Part shown: positions 24,127-33,615 of the stretch, piece after piece
Layout of the letters: each line of letters starts with the position of its first letter
Numbering within the stretch: the stretch's first letter is position 1
Virus record (IMG/VR): IMGVR_UViG_3300031707_000011
Span: 1 to 64,000 of that record
Direction: 5' to 3' (one strand)
DNA length: 64,000 nucleotides
From: a virus
Program-made: the position numbers and the translations under genes
Notes under the pieces: model-generated
Databases searched by the model: none
Told to the model about the DNA's origin: nothing
Seen by the model: only the letters and a program-made list of their open reading frames with translations

Positions 24127-25768
24127 GTTAGCTCATCCTTTTGATCGAGCCTTGTCTCGGATGAGGAATGAGGTTGATACAGCTAGTTCTGTCTTTGAAT
24201 TTGAGCCGGTTCCTCTGCAAACATTCGTTACAGATAAGGGATATTTGAGTCTTCCTCCTTTATCCTCTCGTCAGGCTGAGGCGGTGACTTACGCTACTCA
24301 GATTTATCGGGATGAGGAAATGAGGTTGTTGAAATGGAGAAAGCACCGTCAGGTTGATGAGTGTGTTTTTCTCTGGGGTAAAGGGTCTGGGAAGGATTTT
24401 GTAGCTCGCATTATTCTTATGAGGATTGCTTATCTTCTTCTAGCGTTGAAAAATCCTCAGGCCTACTTCTACCATCCTGATATGCCGTGTGGGGTTGAGC
24501 GGATTGATATGCTAAATACGGCGACTACGAAAGAGCAAGCGGCTAATGTATTCTTTGGACCGTTGAAGAAGTACATCTCGACATCTCCATTCTTCAGGAA
24601 TCGGGCGCAGGCATTCAGGTCGGAGATTAAGTTTGATAAGGCTATTCATCTTATTAGTGGGCATTCTGAAGCGGAGGCCCAAGAAGGTCTTAATTTGATT
24701 GCTGTTGTTCTGGATGAGATTGCGGCATTCAAGACAGACGAAGAAGTGGCTGATATTAAGAGGATGAAACTCAGGAAGAATGTGCCGCAGTCAGCGGCTT
24801 CTTTGTATGATTTTGCGAAAAGTACAGTTATCACTAGGTTTCCACAGGCAGGGAAAGTCATCTTGTTGTCCTTTCCTAGGTTCAATGGTGATTTCATTAC
24901 GACTAAATATGAGGAAGGTAAAGACAAGCATCATGTCTACGTAAGTAAAGGTGCGACGTTTGAAATTAATCCTATACGGAAGAAGTCGGATTTTGTTAGA
25001 GAGTTGGAAGAAAACCCAGAGAGGTATAAGGCTAGAATTCTTTGCGACCCAGGTATTGCTGAGGATGCATTCTTTAAGAATATGGCAGCAGTGAAGAGGA
25101 GCTTTAAGACGGAATTTGAATGCCCTGTGGATGAAACGACTGGTAGATTGAAGTCTTGGTTTGTGTGTAAAGATAATTTCTACCGTTTTGGTCATGTGGA
25201 TTTAGCTAAGAACCGAGATAGGGCTGCTGTGGCTTTTTGTCACGCATTCCAGGTGGAGAAGAGACAGGTAGAAGTTAGGGAGGATAAAGAGGGCCAAGCA
25301 GAGACTAAAATTATTATTGTTGATTTGCCCCATGTTCGTCTTGATTGTCTGATGTACTTCAAAGCTCATCCTGGGGGAGAGGTTAATTTTGAGGTGGTTA
25401 GGGATAGTATCTTAGACTTTATTGATGCTCGTGGGTTCAAAGTTGAGTTAATTACTTTTGATGGTTATCAATCGGTCCAGATGAAACAGTCATTGGAGGC
25501 AAGGGGTATTGTGGTTGATGACCAATCAGTTGATAGGACTAGGGAGGCTTATGAGACATGGCAGGATGCTATGTACGAGGGGAGATTTGTTTCCTATTAT
25601 ATCTCCGATTTGGTGGACGACGAAATTCCTTTTTTGATTGATTTTAAAGGACGTAAAATTGAGCACAGAAAGGGCGGAGGAAAGGATGGTAGTGATGCAG
25701 TTGCTGGTGCTGTCAATAACTGTGTGAAATCTGAGATGTGGGGATCGGTTGAATTTTGGACTGCATGA
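24098..25768 (+). CDS. terL: Terminase large subunit, 556 aa
   Basis: ATP-dependent DNA packaging motor. Walker A is LWGKGSGKD (G94-K99), Walker B VVLDE (D206, E207), and the nuclease domain carries GHVDLAKNRD (D368), LITFDG (D455) and KDGSDA (D530, D533). These are the three acidic positions of the RNase H-like terminase nuclease. ATG 24098 lies within the preceding gene. An unusually long N-terminal extension of about 85 residues precedes the ATPase core. Confidence 0.9.
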   Translation: MQVVEKQLIELAHPFDRALSRMRNEVDTASSVFEFEPVPLQTFVTDKGYLSLPPLSSRQAEAVTYATQIYRDEEMRLLKWRKHRQVDECVFLWGKGSGKDFVARIILMRIAYLLLALKNPQAYFYHPDMPCGVERIDMLNTATTKEQAANVFFGPLKKYISTSPFFRNRAQAFRSEIKFDKAIHLISGHSEAEAQEGLNLIAVVLDEIAAFKTDEEVADIKRMKLRKNVPQSAASLYDFAKSTVITRFPQAGKVILLSFPRFNGDFITTKYEEGKDKHHVYVSKGATFEINPIRKKSDFVRELEENPERYKARILCDPGIAEDAFFKNMAAVKRSFKTEFECPVDETTGRLKSWFVCKDNFYRFGHVDLAKNRDRAAVAFCHAFQVEKRQVEVREDKEGQAETKIIIVDLPHVRLDCLMYFKAHPGGEVNFEVVRDSILDFIDARGFKVELITFDGYQSVQMKQSLEARGIVVDDQSVDRTREAYETWQDAMYEGRFVSYYISDLVDDEIPFLIDFKGRKIEHRKGGGKDGSDAVAGAVNNCVKSEMWGSVEFWTA

Positions 25769-25782
25769 TTTAGGAGGATTTT

Positions 25783-27156
25783 ATGAACGCAGAAACGACT
25801 GTAAAAATGCCTGAGGATGTAAAACAAGAACCACCTAAGAACACTCTGGCTGAGTTTGGTACTGTCGGTATGGTTACCGATATGATGACCTATCTCCAAG
25901 ATGAGGTCTTGGACAGGAGAGACATTACTTTAGACCAACTCATTCAGATGACCAAGTGTGACGGTCAGGCCAGGGGTATCTTGAATGCAATTAAATATCC
26001 TATTAAGATGGCCAGACCCACTGTTAAGGAAGCCGAAGGCGGGACTAAAGAGGCTGAATTTATTAAGAAAAATCTTTTAGGTCCACCCGCTTCTGGTGGT
26101 ATGGATACAGCTATCCAGACGATTATTAGTAGAATGGCTTTGGCTATTCGAGACGGATATAAGATTTTTGAGAAGGTATGGGAGCAGAGGGAGGGCATGA
26201 TATGGTTGAAGAGACTGGCTTATCGAAGCACTCTCTGTACGGATTTTATCTATGATGAAAGAGGGGTTATTAAAGGGGCTAGACAACAGACCTCCTTCCA
26301 GGGGAAGAGGTATGATGTGGAATGGGATAAAGAGAAAATTGCCTACTTTATTTATAACCCAGAGGAGAACCCATATAAGGGAGAGAGTGACTTTTATCCG
26401 GTATTTTATCATTATGATAAAAAACACAAGTTGTATGCGATTGCTCACTTGGCTTATCAGTTGAATGCCTGTCCCATAAGGATTGGTAAGCACCCACAGA
26501 ACTTGGGGAAGGAAGAACTGGAAAAGTTTAGAGACGCTTTAAAGTCTCTAGGGACTACGGTTGTTATGACATTTCCTAACACTTGCGAGATTGATTCTTT
26601 TGAAAGTGGTAGGAAATTGACCGAGTTTCTGGGGTTGATTCAGCATCACGATGGTATGATGTCTAGGGTTTTCTTGACTCAGTTTATGAATCTAGGTCAG
26701 GAGGGTAGAGGAGGCAGTTATGCTTTATCTTCAGACCAGAGCGACTTATTCCTTATGTCCCTCATGTCGTTACTGTTTGATGTTGCTGATGTGTTCAATA
26801 CTCAGGTCATTCCTCAGTTGATTGACTGGAATTTTGGTACGGATAAGTACCCGAAATTGACCTTTACTCCATTCTCTGATACAATTAGAACAGCTATCAT
26901 GGACACCTTCAAGACCATTCTGGCTGCGAGATTCCCGCAGGTTAGTGCCGAGATGGTTCTGGAGTTGGAAAAGAAGGTTGCTGAGGAACTGGGGTTGGAG
27001 ATTGACTATGTAGCAGTACAGGCTAGGATAGAGAAAGAACGCGCTGCGCTACAGAATATTGAGACAAAAGCCACACCAAACAGTAAAAAAGGAGGTCCGG
27101 GTACGACTAAAGGGGCGAATGAGGAAGAATCTGACGGTGATTTGGCATCTCAATAG
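25783..27156 (+). CDS. Portal protein of the Mu gp29/DUF935 type, 457 aa
   Basis: AGGAGG precedes ATG 25783. The sequence shows the DUF935-type order: an acidic N-terminal extension, MTKCDGQARGILNAIKYPI, a wing region with the YNPEENPYKGES segment, an ending PQLIDWNFG, and a long charged C-terminus. Portals form the dodecameric ring at the capsid vertex through which DNA passes. Position right after the large terminase supports this. The last 40 residues are low complexity. Confidence 0.85.
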   Translation: MNAETTVKMPEDVKQEPPKNTLAEFGTVGMVTDMMTYLQDEVLDRRDITLDQLIQMTKCDGQARGILNAIKYPIKMARPTVKEAEGGTKEAEFIKKNLLGPPASGGMDTAIQTIISRMALAIRDGYKIFEKVWEQREGMIWLKRLAYRSTLCTDFIYDERGVIKGARQQTSFQGKRYDVEWDKEKIAYFIYNPEENPYKGESDFYPVFYHYDKKHKLYAIAHLAYQLNACPIRIGKHPQNLGKEELEKFRDALKSLGTTVVMTFPNTCEIDSFESGRKLTEFLGLIQHHDGMMSRVFLTQFMNLGQEGRGGSYALSSDQSDLFLMSLMSLLFDVADVFNTQVIPQLIDWNFGTDKYPKLTFTPFSDTIRTAIMDTFKTILAARFPQVSAEMVLELEKKVAEELGLEIDYVAVQARIEKERAALQNIETKATPNSKKGGPGTTKGANEEESDGDLASQ

Positions 27157-27166
27157 GAGAGGGTGA

Positions 27167-27880
27167 ATGCCGTTCCGAAATCAGCACTCCTGTATGATTA
27201 ACGAGAAGGTTACAGGTAATATCCAGTCGAAGAGAGCGAAGACACCGTTTGGAGAGGTTTGGGTGGTTACTGGTACAGGGCCAAACGGTAAGGAAGTAGT
27301 CAGGAGCATTAGATTTCCCGCTACGATGTCGGTTAGTTCGGCTTCAAGCATTTGCAAGCAACGTGGTGGGAGGTTTGAACCGGCTACACCTTCTGACCCA
27401 AAGGCTCAACTTCTTTCAGAGAATTATGGTTTTAATGAATTGTCGGCTTATGCGAAGAAAACCATTTTACGGTCTCTGATTGAGAGTTTTGATATGCCTG
27501 AAGGTGATGATGTTCAGTTGGCTAAGTGGAAGTCAGCTTCAGTGAATGATTTGCCCGATTCTGCTTTTCTGATTATTCTTCCTGGGGGAAAGAAGGATAA
27601 GGAAGGTAAGACGGTTCCCAGGTCTAAACGGCTACTTCCTTACAAGAACGCTAATGGTCAGATTGACAAAGCGCATGTGCGGAATGCGATGGCCCGTGTT
27701 AATCAGGTACATGCGCCAGCTTCAGCAAAAAGGGCTGCTCTTGCTAAACTTATCAGGATTGCAAAAGCTCTTGGGATGGATGTGCAGGAGAGAAAGAAAT
27801 TCAAACTGAGTGATGTTGATTATTACCTGGGTATCTTAGAAGGTCTGGAGAACTTAAATGCCACTTCCAACTCCAAATAA
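27167..27880 (+). CDS. Capsid-morphogenesis protein with MPFRNQHSC start, 237 aa
   Basis: The N-terminus (MPFRNQHSC) is the kind of start seen in Mu-like head-morphogenesis proteins. Residues 125-205 contain a conserved module (LPDSAFLIILPGG ... LPYKNANGQIDKAHVRNAMARVNQ ... RAALAKLIRIAKALG) that recurs in phage prohead-associated proteins. Role: probably head assembly, exact function unknown. The end overlaps the next gene. Confidence 0.65.
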   Translation: MPFRNQHSCMINEKVTGNIQSKRAKTPFGEVWVVTGTGPNGKEVVRSIRFPATMSVSSASSICKQRGGRFEPATPSDPKAQLLSENYGFNELSAYAKKTILRSLIESFDMPEGDDVQLAKWKSASVNDLPDSAFLIILPGGKKDKEGKTVPRSKRLLPYKNANGQIDKAHVRNAMARVNQVHAPASAKRAALAKLIRIAKALGMDVQERKKFKLSDVDYYLGILEGLENLNATSNSK

Positions 27881-29165
27881 AGGCGAAAAGCAACAGGATT
27901 TTGTTTCTCGCTGTATTTCGTTTGAAACGAAGGCTTCTCCTGATAGGGAAGCCAACCAGATTCAAGCGATGTGTTACGCCCAGTGGAGAAGGGCCAAGGC
28001 GGGAAAACTGTCTGAGGAGGATTTTGGTACTATGGAGCATTATGCCCTCTTTGCAGACAATCAGGGTTACGCCTCACAATTTGCTAAGAAGAAGGGCGTT
28101 AGATTGTGGAGGAAGCAGATTCTCAAATTTGGAACTTGGATTCATCCTGAAAATAAAGATATTACTTTTGATATTACTCCTAATGTGGTTAAGCAGATTA
28201 TTGCTAATTTCAATTCTGGTGTTCCTGATGAAGCTCCGGTGACACTGACTCATTCGGATAATCCTAAGGATAAGACTGGTAAAATTAAGTCCTTTATTGA
28301 GACTTCTGGTGGGTTGGATGCTGTGTTTAGTTGTGACGATGAAGCTATCAATGAGAGAATTGAAATGAATAAGGACTCGGTTCCTGGGGTTAGTTGTTGG
28401 TTAGATTTGAACTATAAGGATAAACAAACCGGCGATGAGTTGGGGGCGGTAGTTAAACACGTCGCTCTGGTGAATCATCCTTACATTGAAGGCATGTCAG
28501 GGTTCAATGCGGTTTTATCTGGTTTTGATGCGACGGATGGTAGCTCATATCTGCCTTTAGTAATGAGTGAGAAGGAAAAAGAAGAGGTTGATGAAACAAT
28601 GCCTGACCTTACAAAAGATGAACTGATTAAGGTTTTAAAAGAGAAACACGATTTGGATGTGGCTACTCTACTTTCTGGTGCGGAGGAACTTACGACTCTG
28701 CATGATAGGATTGATAAGGGTGAACTGGTTGATAGTAAATCTGTTTCTCTCGGTGAGGACTTGCTCAAGCAGATTAAGGAGAAACTTGCTCTGAGTGCTG
28801 CGGATAGCCTCAGTATTCCTGAGTTGGTCCAGAAATTGCTTGAGAAGGTCGCATCTCTCTCAATGGCTGAGTCCAAACTTTCTGATGCTGAGAAGCAGTT
28901 AACTGACCTCAAAGCGGATAAGGAAGTTGCTGCTCTTCTGTCGGAGGGTCGGATTCTTCCGGTTGAGAAAGACGTGTTCCTATCAATGTTTAAGAAATCT
29001 CCAGAGGTTTTTACTGAGATGGCAAAAGCTCGTAGGGACATGAAGAAGACTCTGGTTGAGTTAAGTGAGACGGGTGTGGCGTATGAACCGCAAGCTGATG
29101 ACAAAACTAAAGCGGAACTGGCTAAGCAGATTGAGGCGGCCAAGGCTGAGGGCCGTGTTAAGTAG
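27858..29165 (+). CDS. Prohead protease/scaffold fusion (Mu gpI-like), 435 aa
   Basis: ATG 27858 overlaps the previous gene. The first 60 residues resemble the NKGEKQQDFVSRC and AMCYAQWRRA patterns seen at the start of Mu-type protease proteins. Residues 100-225 form the protease part, with LTHSDN, VPGVSCWL and VNHPYIEGM as likely His/Ser-containing active-site segments. Residues 240-435 are long charged helices of scaffold type. The protease would process the scaffold during head maturation. Confidence 0.75.
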   Translation: MPLPTPNKGEKQQDFVSRCISFETKASPDREANQIQAMCYAQWRRAKAGKLSEEDFGTMEHYALFADNQGYASQFAKKKGVRLWRKQILKFGTWIHPENKDITFDITPNVVKQIIANFNSGVPDEAPVTLTHSDNPKDKTGKIKSFIETSGGLDAVFSCDDEAINERIEMNKDSVPGVSCWLDLNYKDKQTGDELGAVVKHVALVNHPYIEGMSGFNAVLSGFDATDGSSYLPLVMSEKEKEEVDETMPDLTKDELIKVLKEKHDLDVATLLSGAEELTTLHDRIDKGELVDSKSVSLGEDLLKQIKEKLALSAADSLSIPELVQKLLEKVASLSMAESKLSDAEKQLTDLKADKEVAALLSEGRILPVEKDVFLSMFKKSPEVFTEMAKARRDMKKTLVELSETGVAYEPQADDKTKAELAKQIEAAKAEGRVK

Positions 29166-29200
29166 GATGAGTGAGGGGAAATCTTTGGAGGTAATGAACA

Positions 29201-29812
29201 ATGCCTAGTATTAAACTTCCGAGTGTTGTTGATGTAGCAATCACCACTATTAAGGAACTGTTGGCTTTTACCACGCTTCCTTATTATCAGGTTCCAGGAG
29301 TTCTGAAAGCGGCAGAAGGTGCGGTGGTTGTTGGTGATCCGATTGCCTGGAACACAGGTACGGGTGAGTTTATTAAGTATGTGAGTGGTGAGACCCAGGT
29401 TACGGATGAAGCGGTTTTTACTGGTACTGCGGCTACAGATGAGTTTGTGTTTGCCCTAGACCACAATAAAATTATTGCTGGTTCGGTTACAGTTAAGATT
29501 AACAGTGTTACCAAAGCAGAAGGTACGGACTATAGTCTTGACTATGCCACTGGTGTTCTCACTCTGGTTGCGGACCTGGGTACTGGACTTCCTTTGACGG
29601 CTACCTACAAGTATAAGGCTGGTACTAATACTCCTGTTATTGGGTTTGTGAGAATCCCTGGTGATTCCACCTCTGCTGCTGTTCCTATTGAGGTTGTGGT
29701 TGGTGGGGCTGTTAAGTATTCGGTGATTTCCGCCGCTTCTTTGTGGAAGAGTTATATTCTGGATGACATCAAGGGTCGTTATATTGTTGCGGCTGATGCG
29801 GTTATTTTCTAA
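29201..29812 (+). CDS. Head decoration-like protein with an inserted beta domain, 203 aa
   Basis: GGAGGTAATGAAC precedes ATG 29201. Outer parts (residues 1-60 and 155-203) have the VVVGDPIAW ... GFVRIPGD ... YIVAADAVIF pattern of lambda gpD-like decoration proteins. Between them is a segment of about 55 residues (AGSVTVKI ... GTDYSLDYATGVLTL) that is a small beta domain common in phage structural proteins. The gene sits between the protease/scaffold and the major capsid gene, as decoration genes often do. Confidence 0.65.
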   Translation: MPSIKLPSVVDVAITTIKELLAFTTLPYYQVPGVLKAAEGAVVVGDPIAWNTGTGEFIKYVSGETQVTDEAVFTGTAATDEFVFALDHNKIIAGSVTVKINSVTKAEGTDYSLDYATGVLTLVADLGTGLPLTATYKYKAGTNTPVIGFVRIPGDSTSAAVPIEVVVGGAVKYSVISAASLWKSYILDDIKGRYIVAADAVIF

Positions 29813-29845
29813 GGTGAGAGTAGGAATCTGGTAAGAGGATAAACA

Positions 29846-30823
29846 ATGCCTGAACTAGCAATTCTTGAGCAGACTGTTTTGACTGGTTTAATCCAGAAAT
29901 ATGTGGCTCCGCCTGACCACGTAGCGACTGCCTTTTTCAATCGGCAGAGTCATCCTAACACGGTGGCTAAATGGGATGTTGTTTCTGGTAATCGGTACAT
30001 CGCACATCCTACTCTCCCGAACAGGGAAGGTAAGATTGTCGGGCAGGCGGGAGTCGGGACGAAAACAGCTTCTTTTATTTATGTTAGAGAGAAGAAAGCC
30101 TTTGAGCCTACGACTCTTCGTTGGCTGAGAGAACCTGGGAATTTGGCCCAGAATAATGCAGAGGCCTGTGTGCGTCGGGAGACCCAAGACCTGAATAACA
30201 GGCTTGAGCGACTTGTCGAACTTTATTGCTGGCAAGCACTCAAGGGGACGATTACTGTTAATGAACCTGATGTTAAGGCCGTGGTCAGCATGGGTATTCC
30301 TGGGACGCATACTCCTACAACTGGTGTTTCGTGGTCATCTACTACAGCCGATATTATCGGTGATGTGAAGGCGTGGAAGAAGTTGATTGCCGCAGATTGT
30401 GGGATGGCTGCTTCCGATGTTTATATTAATTCAGTTGTCATGGAGTATCTGTGGAAGAACACAGCTATTAAGACTTGGTTTACTGACAAGAACAAGGAAG
30501 AGTATTTCCGTACTGGTAGTATTTCTGGGTTGCTTGGGTTGAATTGGCATGTCTACGATGGTGGATATGTCAATGACTCTGATGTTTTTGTCAACCACAT
30601 TGGTGATGCTGAGTTGATTATGCTGGCCCAAGCTGCACCGGATACTTTTGTGCTGTTGGAAGGGCTGTCGGCTGATGAGGACGCTCCTAGAAATCATACT
30701 GGTAAGTTCTCTAAGACGTGGCAGACAAGTGACCCGTCAGGCCGGTTTGTTCTGATTGAATACAATTTTATCCCGGTCCTGTTACAGCCCGAAGCTGTGG
30801 TTTTTGCTGATTTGACTCATTAA
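29846..30823 (+). CDS. Major capsid protein (lambda gpE/Mu gpT type HK97 fold), 325 aa
   Basis: AAGAGG precedes ATG 29846. The length and motif order (an N-terminal strand rich in Leu/Ile, FFNRQSHPNTVAKWDVVSG, a spine-helix segment LNNRLERLVELYCWQALKG, then MAASDVYINSVVMEYL and a C-terminal domain) agree with gpE-like HK97-fold capsid proteins. It is followed by hairpins at 30830-30884, as for a highly expressed gene. Confidence 0.82.
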   Translation: MPELAILEQTVLTGLIQKYVAPPDHVATAFFNRQSHPNTVAKWDVVSGNRYIAHPTLPNREGKIVGQAGVGTKTASFIYVREKKAFEPTTLRWLREPGNLAQNNAEACVRRETQDLNNRLERLVELYCWQALKGTITVNEPDVKAVVSMGIPGTHTPTTGVSWSSTTADIIGDVKAWKKLIAADCGMAASDVYINSVVMEYLWKNTAIKTWFTDKNKEEYFRTGSISGLLGLNWHVYDGGYVNDSDVFVNHIGDAELIMLAQAAPDTFVLLEGLSADEDAPRNHTGKFSKTWQTSDPSGRFVLIEYNFIPVLLQPEAVVFADLTH

Positions 30824-30829
30824 TTTGTG

Positions 30830-30884
30830 AGGAATTGGCTCTAACGAGCCGTTAATTCCTTTGCGACCTCTCCTTGTGGGAGGT
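30830..30884 (+). terminator. Hairpin pair after the capsid gene (possible terminator or attenuator)
   Basis: AGGAATTGGCTC (30830-30841) pairs with GAGCC and AATTCCT (30846-30850 and 30854-30860) around a TAAC loop with a GTT bulge. A second, shorter hairpin follows (ACCTCTCC ... GGGAGGT, 30866-30884). No run of T follows, so full termination is uncertain. It may stabilise the capsid mRNA or lower downstream expression. Confidence 0.45.
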
Positions 30885-30920
30885 AGGGTGGGTGGAGGGA
30901 AATTACATGGAGGTCTCTGC

Positions 30921-31316
30921 ATGATTGCGATTTGCACGATTGATGGTCTCACTACAGGTGGTAAGTTATTGCGAGTGGGAGAATTTTTTGCGCTTTCTGA
31001 ACACTTCTTAAAGGAGGTTGAAGGAAAGACAGATGAGCAGGTTGCTCGCTGGCAACTGAAGGTTTACAAAAAGTCTATCTTCAGAAGGCCTACTCCTGAG
31101 GAACTGGCGGATGGTCTGAAGGCTAAGAAATTTAATCTAGCTGACTGTGAACAGAAGGAGAAAACTATTATTGGCAGATTTAAGATGCAAGCAGCTGAAA
31201 GAGAAAAGAGGGCGGCAGCAGTTCTTATGGGAGATTTAACAGAGGATGTAGAGATTGGAGATGAGTTGAAAATGGCTGTTGGTAAGGAAGCAGTTAAATC
31301 GGTTGAGAAAAAATAG
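30921..31316 (+). CDS. Hypothetical protein, 131 aa
   Basis: ATG 30921 follows GGAGGTCTCTGC; the longer start at 30861 would run through the hairpin and is rejected. The N-terminus is a short beta segment, then a Lys/Glu-rich helical body. No family is recognised. Its place between capsid and connector genes suggests a head-completion or chaperone role. Confidence 0.5.
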   Translation: MIAICTIDGLTTGGKLLRVGEFFALSEHFLKEVEGKTDEQVARWQLKVYKKSIFRRPTPEELADGLKAKKFNLADCEQKEKTIIGRFKMQAAEREKRAAAVLMGDLTEDVEIGDELKMAVGKEAVKSVEKK

Positions 31317-31335
31317 TCTTGTATAGGTCAGCCGG

Positions 31336-31881
31336 ATGTCTTTAACTACTCTGGCTAATGAGACAGACGTTAGAAGCGCGGGTAACTTCTCTGATAGGGT
31401 GGCTCAGGGAACGATTGTGTTTTACCTTGAGCTAACTTCTTTCTTGATGCGGGATTTGATTACTGATACGGTCTATCAGACTGCGTATCCAGATGGAAGT
31501 ATGTCTATGTCGAACAAACTTCGACTGGTAAAGGCTGAAGCCCTGATGACGGTTGGTCTAGCTTTACCTGCTGTTGCTGCTCCAACGACACAGGCGGGTA
31601 CTTTGCAGTCGTTTAATATCGGTCGTACCGTTGATATTGAAGTTAAATCGTTTGCTAAAGAAATTATGGATATGGCAGCTAATTTTATTACTCTGGCCAA
31701 GGGTATTATCCCTGCTGGTATGATTACCGAAGAGGGTCAGCAGAGTGTTTGGTCTAGAGTGTATATGCGAGTGTTTCCTAGCTTGTCTGAGATGCCGACT
31801 GTGGCTGATATGCACAGCCTGGCTGAGGCTGCGATTCAGGAAGTTCGTGGAGAAGATTTCTTTGAAACGGGTCAGGGATAA
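31336..31881 (+). CDS. Head-tail connector-like protein, 181 aa
   Basis: The protein is mainly helical (TLANETDVRSA start, then two long helices with MSMSNKLRLVKAEALM). The size and order after the capsid gene fit a head-tail adaptor (gp6/HK97 gp6-like), but motif evidence is weak. It ends by overlapping the next ATG. Confidence 0.5.
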   Translation: MSLTTLANETDVRSAGNFSDRVAQGTIVFYLELTSFLMRDLITDTVYQTAYPDGSMSMSNKLRLVKAEALMTVGLALPAVAAPTTQAGTLQSFNIGRTVDIEVKSFAKEIMDMAANFITLAKGIIPAGMITEEGQQSVWSRVYMRVFPSLSEMPTVADMHSLAEAAIQEVRGEDFFETGQG

Positions 31882-32402
31882 TGAATATTTGGCATGGTCA
31901 CACAGGTCTTGATTTTCCACCGGATGTTGCGGGGAGATCGTGGAAGGTAGCAGTTCAGATGCTTGATTCTCGACTTCCTAGGATAATGAGAACGACGGAG
32001 AGATTTTTGCAGGATGTTACACCTGAACAAACTGGTTTGATGAAAAAGATGGTCCGTTCTTGGGACCCACGCATAGCAGCTAATGGTGGTTGGCGTTTTG
32101 CTTATGGTTGGAAAAAGACAGAATGGCCTGGGAGGGTTTTTTATCCTTTGTTTGTGCTTGGTGGAACTGGTTTGTACGGTCCTAGACACAAGCCCATTAG
32201 ACCTATCCAAGCTCCCTTTTTGGTTTGGAGAGACACGGAAGGTGAGGTATACGTGCGGTCTGAGGTTGCTGGTCAGCATCCCCAGGATTTATTTGCTGCC
32301 TGTGCTGGAAATGTGGATGAACTTATGACTAAAGAGATGAACTTGGCTATGATGGCTGGTTTTAGGTCGATTAAAAATACGACATGTGTTATTAAGGGAT
32401 AA
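31881..32402 (+). CDS. HK97 gp10-like neck protein, 173 aa
   Basis: ATG 31881 overlaps the preceding stop. The pattern of the minor neck proteins is visible: TERFLQDVTPEQTGLMKKMV, then GWRFAYGW ... GTGLYGPRHKPIRPIQAPFL ... VAGQHPQ. HK97 gp10 proteins close the neck between head and tail. Alignment is by eye. Confidence 0.6.
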   Translation: MNIWHGHTGLDFPPDVAGRSWKVAVQMLDSRLPRIMRTTERFLQDVTPEQTGLMKKMVRSWDPRIAANGGWRFAYGWKKTEWPGRVFYPLFVLGGTGLYGPRHKPIRPIQAPFLVWRDTEGEVYVRSEVAGQHPQDLFAACAGNVDELMTKEMNLAMMAGFRSIKNTTCVIKG

Positions 32403-32404
32403 AG

Positions 32405-32875
32405 ATGCCGATTACTGTTCTGAAGCACAAACAGGCTTTGTATGAAATCTTTACTGCGGCTATGGAAGCCAGTCAACCCCTGGATGGATACTGTGAGGGC
32501 GTACTGAAAAGTTCGTTAAAGAAAGTCCCTGGGTGGGATAAGTTTATTACACTGGGAGAGTTTTCGGCTTCAGATGTGGTGACGGGTTTTATGAATAAGA
32601 AGTGGAGAGTTGTAACCCAGCTTATCCTGGCTGTTTCTCCTGTGAGGGATATCAGCGAAGGAGAGGAATTGGCTGAGGTGTACAGTTATGAATTGTCCCG
32701 TAAGATTAGGACAATTTTGGCTGGTAACAAAATTTTGGTATCCGCATCCTATCCTTCAGGTATATGTATTGAAAGTGTACATTCGGATTCAGAGTTGTTT
32801 TTTGTGGTGATACAGGATTTGATTTGTGCCGTTCAGCAGTCTTCTTTACGGATGAAGATGGTTGAGGAGGATTAG
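32405..32875 (+). CDS. Tail-completion-like protein, 156 aa
   Basis: ATG 32405 lies two bases after the previous stop. The alpha/beta pattern (VLKHKQALYEIF ... WRVVTQLILAVSPV ... FFVVIQDLICAV) and the site between neck and tail tube genes suit a tail-terminator or completion protein. No definite motif. The stop overlaps the next start (GATTAGTGCC). Confidence 0.5.
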   Translation: MPITVLKHKQALYEIFTAAMEASQPLDGYCEGVLKSSLKKVPGWDKFITLGEFSASDVVTGFMNKKWRVVTQLILAVSPVRDISEGEELAEVYSYELSRKIRTILAGNKILVSASYPSGICIESVHSDSELFFVVIQDLICAVQQSSLRMKMVEED

Positions 32876-33372
32876 TGCCTATTTTTCCTGCTAGTACCTA
32901 CGCGGCGGTTAAGTCGACGTTGGAGGGTTCTGCTTATCTGACGTATGTGGAAATAGTTACTGTCAGGAAATATCGTCATGGTAATCTTCCTGCTTTTAAT
33001 CACCATGCTATTGTTATCAGTCCATCTTTCTCACAGGCTGTTACATATCCGGCGAATCAGAAGTATATTATGAACAGCATGCATCTTATATTGCTAGTGG
33101 TTATGCATTATGGTGAGGAGGATGCAATTTTGGGGAATACCCCAGGGCTTAACCCGCCTAAGGTTGGTATTTTGCCTATGTATGAGGGTGTTTTTAAGAC
33201 TCTATTTGAGAACAATTTAGGTGACGAAATTTCGTTAATTCCTGGTATGGAAGAGTTGGATGAACCTTCATTTTTTGACGTTGTTGTGGATGAGGAAAGG
33301 GAAGGGTTTATGATGGAAGCTCGTATAGAATACAGGCCTAAGGGAGAAAGATTTGTTGGACAGCCCTTTTAA
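32875..33372 (+). CDS. Tail terminator-like protein, 165 aa
   Basis: GTG 32875 overlaps the previous stop. The strand-helix order (STYAAVKSTLEG start, then VTVRKYRHGN, HLILLVVMHY and an EARIEYRPKG end) fits the small alpha/beta fold of tail terminators such as lambda gpU, which cap the tube. The gene lies directly before the tube genes. Assigned by position and fold pattern only. Confidence 0.45.
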   Translation: MPIFPASTYAAVKSTLEGSAYLTYVEIVTVRKYRHGNLPAFNHHAIVISPSFSQAVTYPANQKYIMNSMHLILLVVMHYGEEDAILGNTPGLNPPKVGILPMYEGVFKTLFENNLGDEISLIPGMEELDEPSFFDVVVDEEREGFMMEARIEYRPKGERFVGQPF

Positions 33373-33384
33373 GTAGGAGGAAGT

Positions 33385-33615
33385 ATGGTTGACGTAAAGA
33401 AAGTCAAGGTCAGACTCAGGCCACCTATGGGTTATTTGTGTGTAACTACCCCCTCAACTTCGATTATACTACATTCAGGTGAAACGGTGGAAGTGGATGT
33501 GGATACTTATAACAAGAAGTTGAAAGAATTTGCGGACATTGTTCCAGAAAAAGAAAAGAAAGAAAAGAGCGAGAAGAAAACTGTATCTTTTTTATTTAAG
33601 GATGAAGAGAAATGA
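33385..33615 (+). CDS. Small basic-acidic protein, 76 aa
   Basis: AGGAGG precedes ATG 33385. The first 45 residues are a small beta-type domain (VRLRPPMGYLCVTT ... GETVEVDVDTYNKKL) that may be an OB- or SH3-like fold. The tail is Lys/Glu-rich. It overlaps the tube gene by an ATGA junction. Role unknown. Confidence 0.45.
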   Translation: MVDVKKVKVRLRPPMGYLCVTTPSTSIILHSGETVEVDVDTYNKKLKEFADIVPEKEKKEKSEKKTVSFLFKDEEK